A stretch of DNA of 64,000 nucleotides from Leptodontidium sp. MPI-SDFR-AT-0119. Its lineage: Eukaryota; Ascomycota; Leotiomycetes; Helotiales; Leptodontidiaceae. The DNA is taken from NCBI GenBank assembly GCA_020726505.1, contig JAHLEZ010000042.1, forward strand, positions 186,001 to 250,000, in the 5' to 3' direction. Position 1 is the first letter of the stretch. Each line of letters opens with the position of its first letter. This document shows positions 46,627 to 55,063 of this stretch, piece after piece. The notes under the pieces were generated by a model. It ran no database searches. It saw only the letters and a list, made by a program, of their open reading frames with translations, and was not told the origin of the DNA. The translations under genes were made by a program, and so were the position numbers.

Positions 46627-46992
46627 GCCGTCGCCGATTAGGGCCATTGCCTCTTCTACTCTCTCGGGTACTGTTGAAGAGCCTTTATATGTCTGCAGAA
46701 TAAATAAACAATATTACGAAGACTCTGCAACGCATAGCTCCCGTGTGAGGCGCGTAAGACGCTTCCGTGGTATTAGGTGCGTGATCACGTGGGTTCACAC
46801 TACGCAACCCTATTCGGGCAATACTGGCACGAATGAGGTGGGAGCCGCTAGCACCTAATTTGGACGGATACAGTAGCCAATCAGGCCCAGGCTTGGCGAA
46901 GAGATCTCTCGGTGCGAAACCCCGCATTTTCGGACCCCCTGTCCTCGCGCGCTGGTTGGTTGTCCCTTCCTCTCGTTCCTCGTTTCAGGGCA
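46627..46992. repeat. 370-bp direct repeat, copy B
   Basis: Diverged second copy of 46015-46384, ending within the right terminus of the nested block (CGTTTCAGGGCA). Confidence 0.85.
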
Positions 46993-47009
46993 CTTCGTTT
47001 CAGGGCACT
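46980..47009. repeat. 15-bp tandem TCGTTTCAGGGCACT x2 at the block's right end
   Basis: Units 46980-46994 and 46995-47009. Each ends with CACT, the 4-bp sequence duplicated at the insertion site. Confidence 0.85.
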
Positions 47010-47015
47010 CCCCCA
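47007..47015 (-). other. Copia-2 polypurine tract
   Basis: The minus strand CTGGGGGAG lies 8 bases after the pol stop codon. In the uninterrupted element it would be followed by TGTTGAAGGGG, the start of the 3' LTR. The nested block now follows it. Confidence 0.7.
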
Positions 47016-47022
47016 GATCTGT

Positions 47023-50000
47023 CTATACGATCTCCCTGATGCCAATTGCAGCTCTATTTCGTTCGAACGAATCTCGTGGCAGAGGCTTTGTCATTCCATC
47101 AGCAAGCATATGCTTTCCCGGGACCCAGTAAGTCTTAATCGTCCCCTTCTTGACCTCATCAATGATGTGGTGGTGGGCGATATCGATGTGCTTGATCTTC
47201 GAGGTGTTTGAGGCTCCGCGTGTTACTTGCACTGCTCCCTTATTATCCCCATAGAGCATGGGAACTGTCGCCAGCTCATTTTGGTGTCCCTCGAGGATAG
47301 CGATCAACCTCCGCAACCATATGACTTGCTTGAGAGCTTCGCTCATCCCTACTGTCTCTGCCTCTGTTGTAGATCGGGCTACTGCATTCATCTTCTTGGA
47401 GTAGTGGAGTACCACTCCCCCATGAACCATCAAAACAAAGCCCAGCAAGCTCTTGCGGTCTCGAGGATCTGCCGCATAGTCGGAGTCCGAAAATGCCATG
47501 GTATCGAGTGGTCCTGCAGCCCCCACATGGGCTTCGATTCCATGGTCAACGTTATAGTAGTCTATGGGTTCTATTCCCTCTGCATGGCGGTTCTTTCCTC
47601 CGAACCAAATTCCAAATTTCAAGGTCCTGCTGACGTAGCCTAGGACACGTTGCAGAGCCATCCAATGATCCCAATCCGCGGATGCTGTGAAGGTTGCAAT
47701 CTTGTTAACTGCCATGGCGATATCTGACCTGGTGACACAAAGCCAGATGAGCTTTCCTAGCAATTCTAAGAACCTCTTGTATTGATAGTCCGTAAGCTCC
47801 TTCCCTGTTCCCTTGCAGAGGTTGACCACAGCGTCGGATTCCATGGGAGTAGCACACTTGGACGATTTCTGGTCTAGATATTCGCTTACAATATCTCTGG
47901 CGTAGACTGACTGATCAATCGAAATCGCTCCATCTTCGTGTCTCTGGATTCGGATTCCCAAGAGGTAATCCGCCTCCCCCAAATCCTTCATCTCAAATCG
48001 ACTTTTCAACTGCTTTTTGACTTGCTTGATGGCCTCTTCGTTTCCCCCGGTTAACAGCATATCATCCACATGTGCCCCAATGATTACTCCAGTCTTCTCA
48101 TTGATGAATATAGTGTCATCCCAAGGGATCGCCTTGAAGCCTATCTTCTGGAGAAATTCTGTAAGCAGGAGATACCACAATCTCGCGGCTTGCTTCAACC
48201 CGTACAAGCTCTTTAGGACTCTCACACAGTTCCCAAACTGTGATTGTAGCTCCGGGGGAGGTCGCATATAGACCACATCTTCCTTCGGCAGTGTGGCCGC
48301 TAGAAAGGCAGCAACAACATCCATATTGTGTAGCTTCCACCCATGCTTCGCTGCGAGTGCAATAATCGTCTTGAGGGCGGATAACCGGATTGTAGGAGCA
48401 AAGGTTTCTTCGTAGCTGATGCCGTATTCTTGGGTGTACCCCCTCGCAACTAATCGTGCCTTGTACCGTACGATGTTCCCATCTCGATCCTTCTTATGGT
48501 CGAACACCAATTTCGAGCTTACGATCTCTGCGCCGGGTGGGGGTTGCTGCGGTTCTGAAAACGTTCCCAGCCTTTTCAGCGTGCTTACTTCGACTTGGAT
48601 TGCCTCCTCCCATCGATTGAAGTCTGGGGAATCTGCCACTTGCTTGTAAGTCAACTTCTTGACATCGGTGTCATTAGATTGGTGGCCCATTAGCATCACT
48701 CGTTCCACGACTTTTCGGGCATAGACATCCCCCCTGGATTTCTTCCTCCGCGCCGCAGTTTCAGCCCGGATTTCTTGCCTTCGAGCATCCTCTTTTGCTC
48801 TCTTCTCTGCGGCTCTCTCTTTACGTTCCTGTACCTTCGTTTCGGATGCCGGTTGTCGCGCCGTATCGTTGCCTGGATCAACAACTATCACATCTGAGAT
48901 ATCAGAATCGTAGGAAGAGCCTCGACCGTGACGGTTGGCGCCTTCTTCATCTGAGTCTTCCCCAGCCGCTAGTGTACCAGAACTCTGACCGTGGTGGTCG
49001 CCGTCCTCCTCGACGTCTTCCCCGGCTCCTTCACTACTATCATCTCCCCCTGGCTCTTCCAAATTGTTGGGAGAGTCAACGTCATCGTCTTCATCGTCGG
49101 TTTCATCTTCAGCAGTTCGATCGACTTGCCTGCTAGCAGCTCCTTCTTCTCTTGGCATATCTCTGCGGTCATCGCCCAGCGTCCGCAAATCCTCATCAGG
49201 GACACCTGAATGCGCTTCATCGAATCGTACAAATCGAACGCGAAATGCCTTCTTCTCTTCTGGATGCCATACCAGGTAAAGCTTCTCTGATTCCTCCGCA
49301 TAGCCAACAAACACTCCTTTCCACGCTCTAGCCGCGAGTTTATTCCTCTTTTCCTTTGGAATAAGGACATATGCTGGGCATCCAAACGTACGGAGGTGGT
49401 CTATATGGCACCTCGTTTTCCGCCATTGCTCCCATGGAGACTTATCCATTTTCTTTACCTGTTGCCTATTGCGATACCACGCTGCAACTTGGTATGAGAA
49501 CTCCCAGTATTCTTCTGGTAAACCGGCCGCGAGTCGTAACGTACGTCCTCTCTCTGAAATAGTCCTCATGCTTCTTTCTGCAATACCGTCTCCTTCAGGG
49601 AAGTGCCCCACAGTTGGCTCAAGTTGAATCCCTCTGTCTTTACAGAATGCTTCCATTGTCTTATTCAAGAATTCTCGTCCTCGATCAAATCGAAAATTCT
49701 GGCACTTCTCGCCCTTTGAGAATCTGCGGCATTCGTTCTCGACTTCTATCACCCAATCCTTGATCCTTTGCACAACATGCTTCTTGTTTGTGCGAAAGTA
49801 CACCCAGATCCGTCCTGTTTTCTGGTCTGTAATCGTCAACATGTACCGCTTGCCTTGTAGCGACGGTACTGGAACTGGCCCGTACAAATCCATATGGACT
49901 CTCTCTAGCTTCTCTGTCACTGGTGACATTGGCTCCCTTGATGGATTACGAGTCATCTTTCCCAAGGTGCAGCTCTCGCAGAATGGGGGGCAAAATACAT

Positions 50001-51525
50001 GATTTCCCAGCCCATCCATCACCTTCTGGAGTTCCATATGTTTGCCTGGATGGCCCAATCTGGCGTGAAGCAGTTTGATCTCCTCGGGGCTTTGGTTCCT
50101 GGGTCTACGGGCAGATCTTGCCGTGCTCTTGTACACTTTGATATCTGCTGGGTGAACTACCAGCCACATCCGGTCCTTCCTATATCCCCTCATGACTATG
50201 TTCCCGTTCCTTCTCAAAAGAACCGATCTCTTTGCCGAACTGGTTTCCACTTCGGATCCTCTGTCCTCTAGTTTCCCTACTGACAGCAAGCAGTCTGAGG
50301 CTTCTGGGACATAGAGCACGTCCCTCACTATCGTAGAGTTCACGACTAGATCAGTTCCTAGCCAGCGTATTCGCACATCTCCTACTCCTTCAGCGATAAC
50401 AGAAACCTTGCTTTTGGCTACTGAAATCTTTGTCGAGGAGGGTCTGAGTTTCCCGATAAACTGGTCTTTGCGGTTCGAAATATGAGTTGAGGCGCAGGTA
50501 TCAAGATACCACTGAGGCATAGCTGTCTTTGATATCATTACAGATTCAGGGGACTCAGAGTAGGCTGAAGGGTATTCTGATTCGCTACCGTCAAGTTCTT
50601 GAAACCTAGCCATCTTCGAATTCTCCTCCTTAGCCTCGCTCCTCGTAGAGATTCTCTGTGCCTTGAGCTTTTGCCCCATCAGGTGGTATTTCCCTTCGTC
50701 AGAGAGCAACCACTTCCTTCCTTCCTCTGTCTTGTGCCACTCAGCGCACTGCTTCTTCCAGTGAGGCCCTCCACAGGTGTAGCAACCTCCTTCTGGACCA
50801 CGTGGTCCCTTGAATCCGCCTCGACCTCCGCGACCTCCGTATCCCCCGCGGCCCCTGCCAGCGAAGTTGGCAGTCTCACCAGTAATGGCCTTGCCCTTGA
50901 GTTCCGTTTCCTTGTTCTCGAGTCGATTCGCAACCTCTTCAAAAGAGAGATCTTCTTTCTCATTGTTGATAATCTCGATAGTAGTCTCGTACTCTTCGTC
51001 CATGCTGATTTTGAGGAACTGGGTAAGAACCTCTTCGGGGAATGGGGTCTTGTCTTTATGGCCATCGAGCTCAGCCTTCAGGTTGCGGAGGGAGTCGACC
51101 TTCTCTTGAACTGTCTTACTCGTTTGAGTACTGACGGCATAGATAGCGTTCAACAACTGGGCACGTCGTGCGGCGTTCGGAGCGGCATATTTCTTGATTA
51201 CGAAGTCGTAAACCTCCTTGGGAGTGTTGAAAGACTGTACTGATTTCTTGTGATATTCGTCCAAGCTGTTGAGTACTGCTACATTGCAAATGCTTTCGTT
51301 CTTTCGATATTCCTTGATCTCTGCCTTCTTTTCCTTGGTAACAGCTTCAACTTGCACAATGCCTGCCACTGTCTTTCCTTTCTTATCAATTGATGGGTCT
51401 TCTGCCGATCCATCGATGAAATCTTCGAGGTCCTCGGCCCTTAAGAAATTCATCAAATCTTTCTTCCACGTGTCGAAATTATCTCTGCCAGAGAGGACGG
51501 TTCCCCTGTAGGTTGCTCTCCCCAT
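47023..51525 (-). CDS. Copia-2 Gag-Pol polyprotein (1,500 aa)
   Basis: Unbroken frame from ATG 51525 to TAG 47023. Gag with a Gly/Arg-rich stretch (GRGGYGGRGGRGG) and a zinc knuckle CYTCGGPHWKKQC near residue 245. Protease signature WYLDTCASTHIS near 340, where Cys replaces the usual Gly of D-S/T-G. Integrase with a zinc motif (HARLGHPGKH, CESCTLGK), FRFDRGREF and GIAERSMRT. Reverse transcriptase with IIGAHVDDMLL near 1150. RNase H beginning AFSDSDYAAD and ending KHMLADGMTKPL. Long acidic linker at about 810-900. Likely functional as protein, but the DNA template is split at its 3' end. Confidence 0.95.
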   Translation of the reverse strand: MGRATYRGTVLSGRDNFDTWKKDLMNFLRAEDLEDFIDGSAEDPSIDKKGKTVAGIVQVEAVTKEKKAEIKEYRKNESICNVAVLNSLDEYHKKSVQSFNTPKEVYDFVIKKYAAPNAARRAQLLNAIYAVSTQTSKTVQEKVDSLRNLKAELDGHKDKTPFPEEVLTQFLKISMDEEYETTIEIINNEKEDLSFEEVANRLENKETELKGKAITGETANFAGRGRGGYGGRGGRGGFKGPRGPEGGCYTCGGPHWKKQCAEWHKTEEGRKWLLSDEGKYHLMGQKLKAQRISTRSEAKEENSKMARFQELDGSESEYPSAYSESPESVMISKTAMPQWYLDTCASTHISNRKDQFIGKLRPSSTKISVAKSKVSVIAEGVGDVRIRWLGTDLVVNSTIVRDVLYVPEASDCLLSVGKLEDRGSEVETSSAKRSVLLRRNGNIVMRGYRKDRMWLVVHPADIKVYKSTARSARRPRNQSPEEIKLLHARLGHPGKHMELQKVMDGLGNHVFCPPFCESCTLGKMTRNPSREPMSPVTEKLERVHMDLYGPVPVPSLQGKRYMLTITDQKTGRIWVYFRTNKKHVVQRIKDWVIEVENECRRFSKGEKCQNFRFDRGREFLNKTMEAFCKDRGIQLEPTVGHFPEGDGIAERSMRTISERGRTLRLAAGLPEEYWEFSYQVAAWYRNRQQVKKMDKSPWEQWRKTRCHIDHLRTFGCPAYVLIPKEKRNKLAARAWKGVFVGYAEESEKLYLVWHPEEKKAFRVRFVRFDEAHSGVPDEDLRTLGDDRRDMPREEGAASRQVDRTAEDETDDEDDDVDSPNNLEEPGGDDSSEGAGEDVEEDGDHHGQSSGTLAAGEDSDEEGANRHGRGSSYDSDISDVIVVDPGNDTARQPASETKVQERKERAAEKRAKEDARRQEIRAETAARRKKSRGDVYARKVVERVMLMGHQSNDTDVKKLTYKQVADSPDFNRWEEAIQVEVSTLKRLGTFSEPQQPPPGAEIVSSKLVFDHKKDRDGNIVRYKARLVARGYTQEYGISYEETFAPTIRLSALKTIIALAAKHGWKLHNMDVVAAFLAATLPKEDVVYMRPPPELQSQFGNCVRVLKSLYGLKQAARLWYLLLTEFLQKIGFKAIPWDDTIFINEKTGVIIGAHVDDMLLTGGNEEAIKQVKKQLKSRFEMKDLGEADYLLGIRIQRHEDGAISIDQSVYARDIVSEYLDQKSSKCATPMESDAVVNLCKGTGKELTDYQYKRFLELLGKLIWLCVTRSDIAMAVNKIATFTASADWDHWMALQRVLGYVSRTLKFGIWFGGKNRHAEGIEPIDYYNVDHGIEAHVGAAGPLDTMAFSDSDYAADPRDRKSLLGFVLMVHGGVVLHYSKKMNAVARSTTEAETVGMSEALKQVIWLRRLIAILEGHQNELATVPMLYGDNKGAVQVTRGASNTSKIKHIDIAHHHIIDEVKKGTIKTYWVPGKHMLADGMTKPLPRDSFERNRAAIGIREIV

Positions 51526-51608
51526 GTTGAGATTGAGTTTCGAACGAAGGTATCTAAAGTCTGTGAGTTCAGTCGGTTTGGTCTTTGCGCAGCGGAATGC
51601 GAGCTCCG

Positions 51609-51620
51609 GGGCTCATAACC
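51609..51620 (-). other. Copia-2 primer-binding site (half initiator tRNA-Met type)
   Basis: The minus strand GGTTATGAGCCC directly inside the 5' LTR is complementary over 12 bases to the initiator tRNA-Met anticodon stem-loop (GGGCUCAUAACC). Confidence 0.78.
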
Positions 51621-51777
51621 TGTTGACAGGTTCTGAATATATTGACTGAACTACTGTTTGTCGTATGGACAGATCTCCATATAAATACAGTCCATCCATA
51701 GTCATGTGCCCTGCACATGACTCATCATCACATGACTCATCTCACACTAACCTCTAGGCTTCCACACCCCTTCAACA
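51621..51777 (-). repeat. Copia-2 right (5', promoter) LTR
   Basis: 157 bp, TGTTGACAGG...CCCCTTCAACA. TGACTCA cores at 51718-51724 and 51733-51739 lie upstream, in the element's sense, of a TATA-like TATTTATATGG at about 51679-51689. Confidence 0.92.
51718..51739 (-). promoter_or_regulatory. Paired TGACTCA (AP-1/Gcn4-type) sites in Copia-2 U3
   Basis: Two full ATGACTCAT palindromes, core starts 15 bp apart. Copia-1 has an equivalent pair 12 bp apart although the two elements' LTRs are otherwise unrelated. Binding by a Gcn4/CPC-1-like bZIP factor is inferred from the motif. Confidence 0.6.
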
Positions 51778-51782
51778 GGCGC

Positions 51783-51842
51783 CACTTGTATCTTGGACAG
51801 TGCTACCTGCTTTTTGTTGTGGCCCAAATTGTTGGTCGACAT
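51783..51842 (-). pseudogene. Small hypothetical ORF, 5' part (20 codons)
   Basis: ATG at 51842-51840 opens MSTNNLGHNKKQVALSKIQV and reaches the GGCGC duplication (51778-51782) in the frame that continues at 36791. Too short alone to be credible; supported only by the in-frame join across Copia-2. Confidence 0.35.
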
Positions 51843-52561
51843 TTGGAATGTAATAAGTAAAGAGTAAAATATTTACGCCGTACAGTATATTGCATGGAAA
51901 GTCTAACTACTGTTTCTAAGACATTTCCTTTTTTTTTTATGTCGATTCTGCTGACCTTGTTGGTAGAAATCGATTGAAAATGTCCCCTATTTAGAGTCAT
52001 CATTAGCTTAAGACTCCAATGCGAATTGCGTCCTTGATTTAGTCAGATGTACCCTTGCTAACCTCCAAGTATCGATGACCTGCATGGCGAAACGTGGAAA
52101 GGCCACATCGGTCAGGTCTTCGCGACAGCGCTTCCATTATTTGAGTTAGCACTCATGTGATTTGATGACCGTTTCCAGTTCTGTAAAGCAGCCAGGTCTG
52201 CCCAAGGCCAATGTATAATAACAAAGAAACAACTAACCATAATGGATCTAGTGCTACTTTGTAGCGTGACTCAACTAAATGAAAGAGTTTACAAAGAGGA
52301 AGCCGATTTCGAAGCTGACTGTATTAATCGTTATTATCACCTTCAAAATCGATTTCGCCTCAAGATATTATAAGCAGTAACCGTGAGCCACTTTCAGCAG
52401 CTGACATAAATGGCAGGTCTAATAGTTTCGACGCAAAAGCCATGAGAGGAGGAACTTTCGCAAATGGATCAACGATACAGTAGCTACTTATTTATGAGCG
52501 AGTCATTGTGAAACGCAGTCGCAGCTCACTTGATGTACTTTCACTTTATGCTTAGACCATT
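51843..52561. other. Intergenic
   Basis: Presumed upstream DNA of the split small ORF (minus) and of the ORF at 52562 (plus). No recognised gene. An ORF at 51803-52003 on the minus strand has no motif. Confidence 0.35.
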
Positions 52562-52996
52562 ATGCTCACCGCCATTAGTGTTACTGTCATATGTCTCGAA
52601 TGCTGCCGTCGTGAGCCTGAAAACCTTAAATCTGATATGGTGTGTACCCACATTCTCGGTATTGGTCAGTTCCTTCGCTTTAGCGTTGGAAGTGACAAAA
52701 TCACTGCAGCGTTCTGCGTACGGTGCCCAAACTGCATGGTAAAACCAGCGATGAACAAGCAGAACGAACGTGGCAAGGTAAGCGCCTACGACGATGACGA
52801 CGAGCTTTGTAGAGTCAAAGAATTAGCACGTCGAAAATGGGAGATGATGAATGATATTGAAAAGAATTACGACTTTGTATCGAAAGATACCAACCACAGG
52901 GCGAGGCTATACTTGGATAATATCAGGCCATTGATCGAGGTGGGAAGAAGCAAGGTGTCTGTCCCTTCATTGGATGGATACCAAAGGGGTACTTGA
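52562..52996 (+). CDS. Hypothetical protein, 144 aa
   Basis: ATG 52562 opens MLTAISVTVICLECCRREPE. An N-terminal Cys-rich part contains CLECC and FCVRCPNC, a possible metal-binding arrangement. The C-terminal half is acidic then helical (AYDDDDELCRVKELARRKWE). No family recognised and no intron is needed. Could be a host gene or a remnant; protein-like composition is the main support. Confidence 0.4.
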   Translation: MLTAISVTVICLECCRREPENLKSDMVCTHILGIGQFLRFSVGSDKITAAFCVRCPNCMVKPAMNKQNERGKVSAYDDDDELCRVKELARRKWEMMNDIEKNYDFVSKDTNHRARLYLDNIRPLIEVGRSKVSVPSLDGYQRGT

Positions 52997-54828
52997 TATG
53001 CTGATGGGTTCCAGTAGCTTTATTAGCCTGCTACTTATGCAGCTATATGTATTGCATGAAAATTCTCAGATGGAAAATACGTGAAGTATGGACAGAGTTG
53101 GATCATTTCGATTTCCGCTTGATTATGACTTTTTAACTGTGTACATGTCAATTATTCCTCGGTTTCATCTTTTGTGATTGGACATTTCCGTAAGAATGTT
53201 GAGACTAGGTTATCTTGCTATGGTCAGTATCCTCTTTTTGGCTTTGGTGGTGGATTCCAGGAACCCATAAGCTCCCAAGAGTAGTAGGTATCCTAGGAGG
53301 AAAGCTTTCCAGGGATTTATTGGCTTCCAGGAGCTTTACCTAGCCCTTGAGCTTTTGGGATCATTATGGCTTCCAGGAGAAAAGGCCTCGGAAGTAACTG
53401 TCAAAGGCTCGAATCAGGTGACTTTCATACTCTTATGAAGCTATTCACAACTCTGCATGAGCCGCACGAGCCAGCTCGTAAACCAACATAAAAGGCAGAT
53501 TTCCTTAAGAATCTCTTCTCTCCTTGTAATCAATCAATTCAACCAAGTCGCAATTGTCCACGTACTTGCACTCGTTCCGTGACAGTAACCTAGCTCTCGG
53601 GATAACCGTAGATGCCATTATTGCCGCTAAGGTGGGAATAGAAAATCCCTTTTTTTCTTTGTACATTTATTAGGTGGTGCTGCGCGGGGGGCGAGGCGAT
53701 AATGGATCTCAAATCTTTGACGATAACAGTGAAATGAGTTCAAATGAGAGCGTCGCAGGACATTAAGGTTGAAAGAAGTCACAGAACAGTGTCAATTAGT
53801 CCCAGAATAAAGAGAGGGCTTACTCTACGAATTCAAATTTCCGTTTACGATTTCCTTTGCTATGTCCCAGTAATTACCATTAATCCCGCATTTGCTAGGG
53901 TTGGATAGTAAATTATTCATCCACTTCGCCCAAATTCCTCCCTTATGACAACAGAAACGCTCTTACACAATATCACGATAGCTCTTTGATTAAGTTAGTC
54001 GAGTGTTGATCTCTCAATACTTTTTGGTGATTCATGCACATTTATAAAAGATGCCGATGATACAATACAGCACAGTACATCCATCAAGGACGAATTTACT
54101 TGGTCGAGACCCTTGAGAAGAACTCGGAGAGAACTCAAATTCTTGTGCTATAGTTACATTTCGATTCACCCTTCTGTTACTGACAGCTCCATATCTCATC
54201 AGAAAGCTTTGTCTTACAAGGTCAATCTCTAAGTATCGTAGCCTATCCACGGAAAGCTGTGATGCCCATCCCCAGCAGGTATATTCGCCATCCAGCTCCG
54301 CGAGCTTTCATCGCCCCACGCCTTGGTAATCGAAACTCTTCAGCTTGGCGAGCATGAAGATATTTGCTAATGTATACGCCTGGTATTGAGTTCTAGATGC
54401 TATTAAAGAAAAATATACACTAAAGTCTATCTACGGTAGCCTTCGATTTAATATGCGCAGCAAATCCTAGCATTTGACGTGCACCGACACTGATACTCGA
54501 GCTCCTAAAAAATTATGACTTGCTATATGGCTAGATTGCTAGGCGAGTGCCTCGCCATCATATTTAGTTAAAGATCCCAATGTTACGACACTGTGCGCAG
54601 TTTACTACTGTACTCCCCTCCCAGCTCGTTTTATCGATTTCTTTTTTGTCCGCTGGGCGTGTCACGCGTACATTTGCTGTGTGCGAGGGCTCGTCCAGAT
54701 TTGTCCCCTTATTTGGTGTCCAACTTATAAGGAGAATATGACACTATTTTAGGGTTTGTTAGTTCAAAGGTCTATTATCGTGTAAATATGAACTTTTGAT
54801 GTATTACGTGGTTTACACTAGCCTCGCA
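52997..54828. other. Intergenic, nothing recognised
   Basis: AT-rich DNA. TTCCAGGA-containing segments recur in 53250-53390 (TTCCAGGAACC, TTTCCAGGGAT, CTTCCAGGAGC, CTTCCAGGAGA), a short clustered motif of unknown meaning. A minus-strand frame at 54032-54250 has no support. Confidence 0.35.
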
Positions 54829-54836
54829 GAGCCTCT

Positions 54837-54842
<6 letters not shown>
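54829..54842. repeat. Target-site duplication of the intact LINE, 3' side
   Basis: GAGCCTCTTTTGTT, repeated exactly at 60815-60828. Confidence 0.92.

Positions 54843-54868
<26 letters not shown>
54843..54868. repeat. (ATT)n LINE tail
   Basis: About nine ATT units; on the minus strand they follow TGTAAAAAGG, the LINE 3' terminus. Equivalent to the much longer run at 27980-28110. Confidence 0.85.
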
Positions 54869-54869
<1 letters not shown>

Positions 54870-55063
54870 CCTTTTTACATGCTATGTGAGTCTATGACTA
54901 TGCAGCATGGCGGGATTTCTCCCTAGCTGTTTGAGCTGATTCTAATACAAAAGAAAGCTGTGATACAGGGTTGGGGGCTCTGTCTGATGTGTTCTAAGCG
55001 CTGGTGAGGGTCTTGCCCTATTTGTACAAAAGAAAGGTGTTTTAACAGTCTCTAGTCATGTGA

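Larger units (their letters stand above)
36951..47005. mobile_element. 10-kb nested block with CACT flanks, carrying Helitron relic and C2H2 gene
   Basis: Removing 36951-47005 and one CACT (36947-36950 or 47006-47009) restores exactly the expected Copia-2 sequence: polypurine tract, then TGTTGAAGG of the LTR. The left end reads GGTAACGCGCGCTTCGCTCG..CCCTGAAAC and the right end ..CGTTTCAGGGCACTTCGTTTCAGGG, so both ends carry the 9-bp GTTTCAGGG/CCCTGAAAC in inverted orientation. The right end has a 15-bp tandem (TCGTTTCAGGGCACT) twice. No transposase or recombinase that could move it was recognised besides the decayed Helitron. It may be an unknown element class or a passenger moved in trans. 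Confidence 0.7.
36792..51777 (-). mobile_element. Copia-2, Ty1/copia LTR retrotransposon split by a 10-kb insertion
   Basis: The two 157-bp LTRs at 36792-36948 and 51621-51777 differ by one base (36793). They are flanked outside by the same 5 bp, GGCGC (36787-36791 and 51778-51782). They are therefore the two ends of one element, not a solo LTR and a truncated element. Without the nested block it would be about 4.9 kb. Its pol frame is intact. The nested block separates the polypurine tract from the 3' LTR, so the element cannot now produce a normal 3' end. Confidence 0.9.

Noticed and set aside
36951..47005. The nested block as a simple Helitron insertion
   Set aside because: Helitrons insert at A^T without duplication and begin TC and end CTRR. 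The block ends (GGTAAC.., ..CAGGG) and the CACT duplication do not fit; the Helitron is a passenger inside.
36951..47005. Starship-type element
   Set aside because: No tyrosine-recombinase captain (DUF3435-like) frame was seen near either end, and 10 kb is small for that class.
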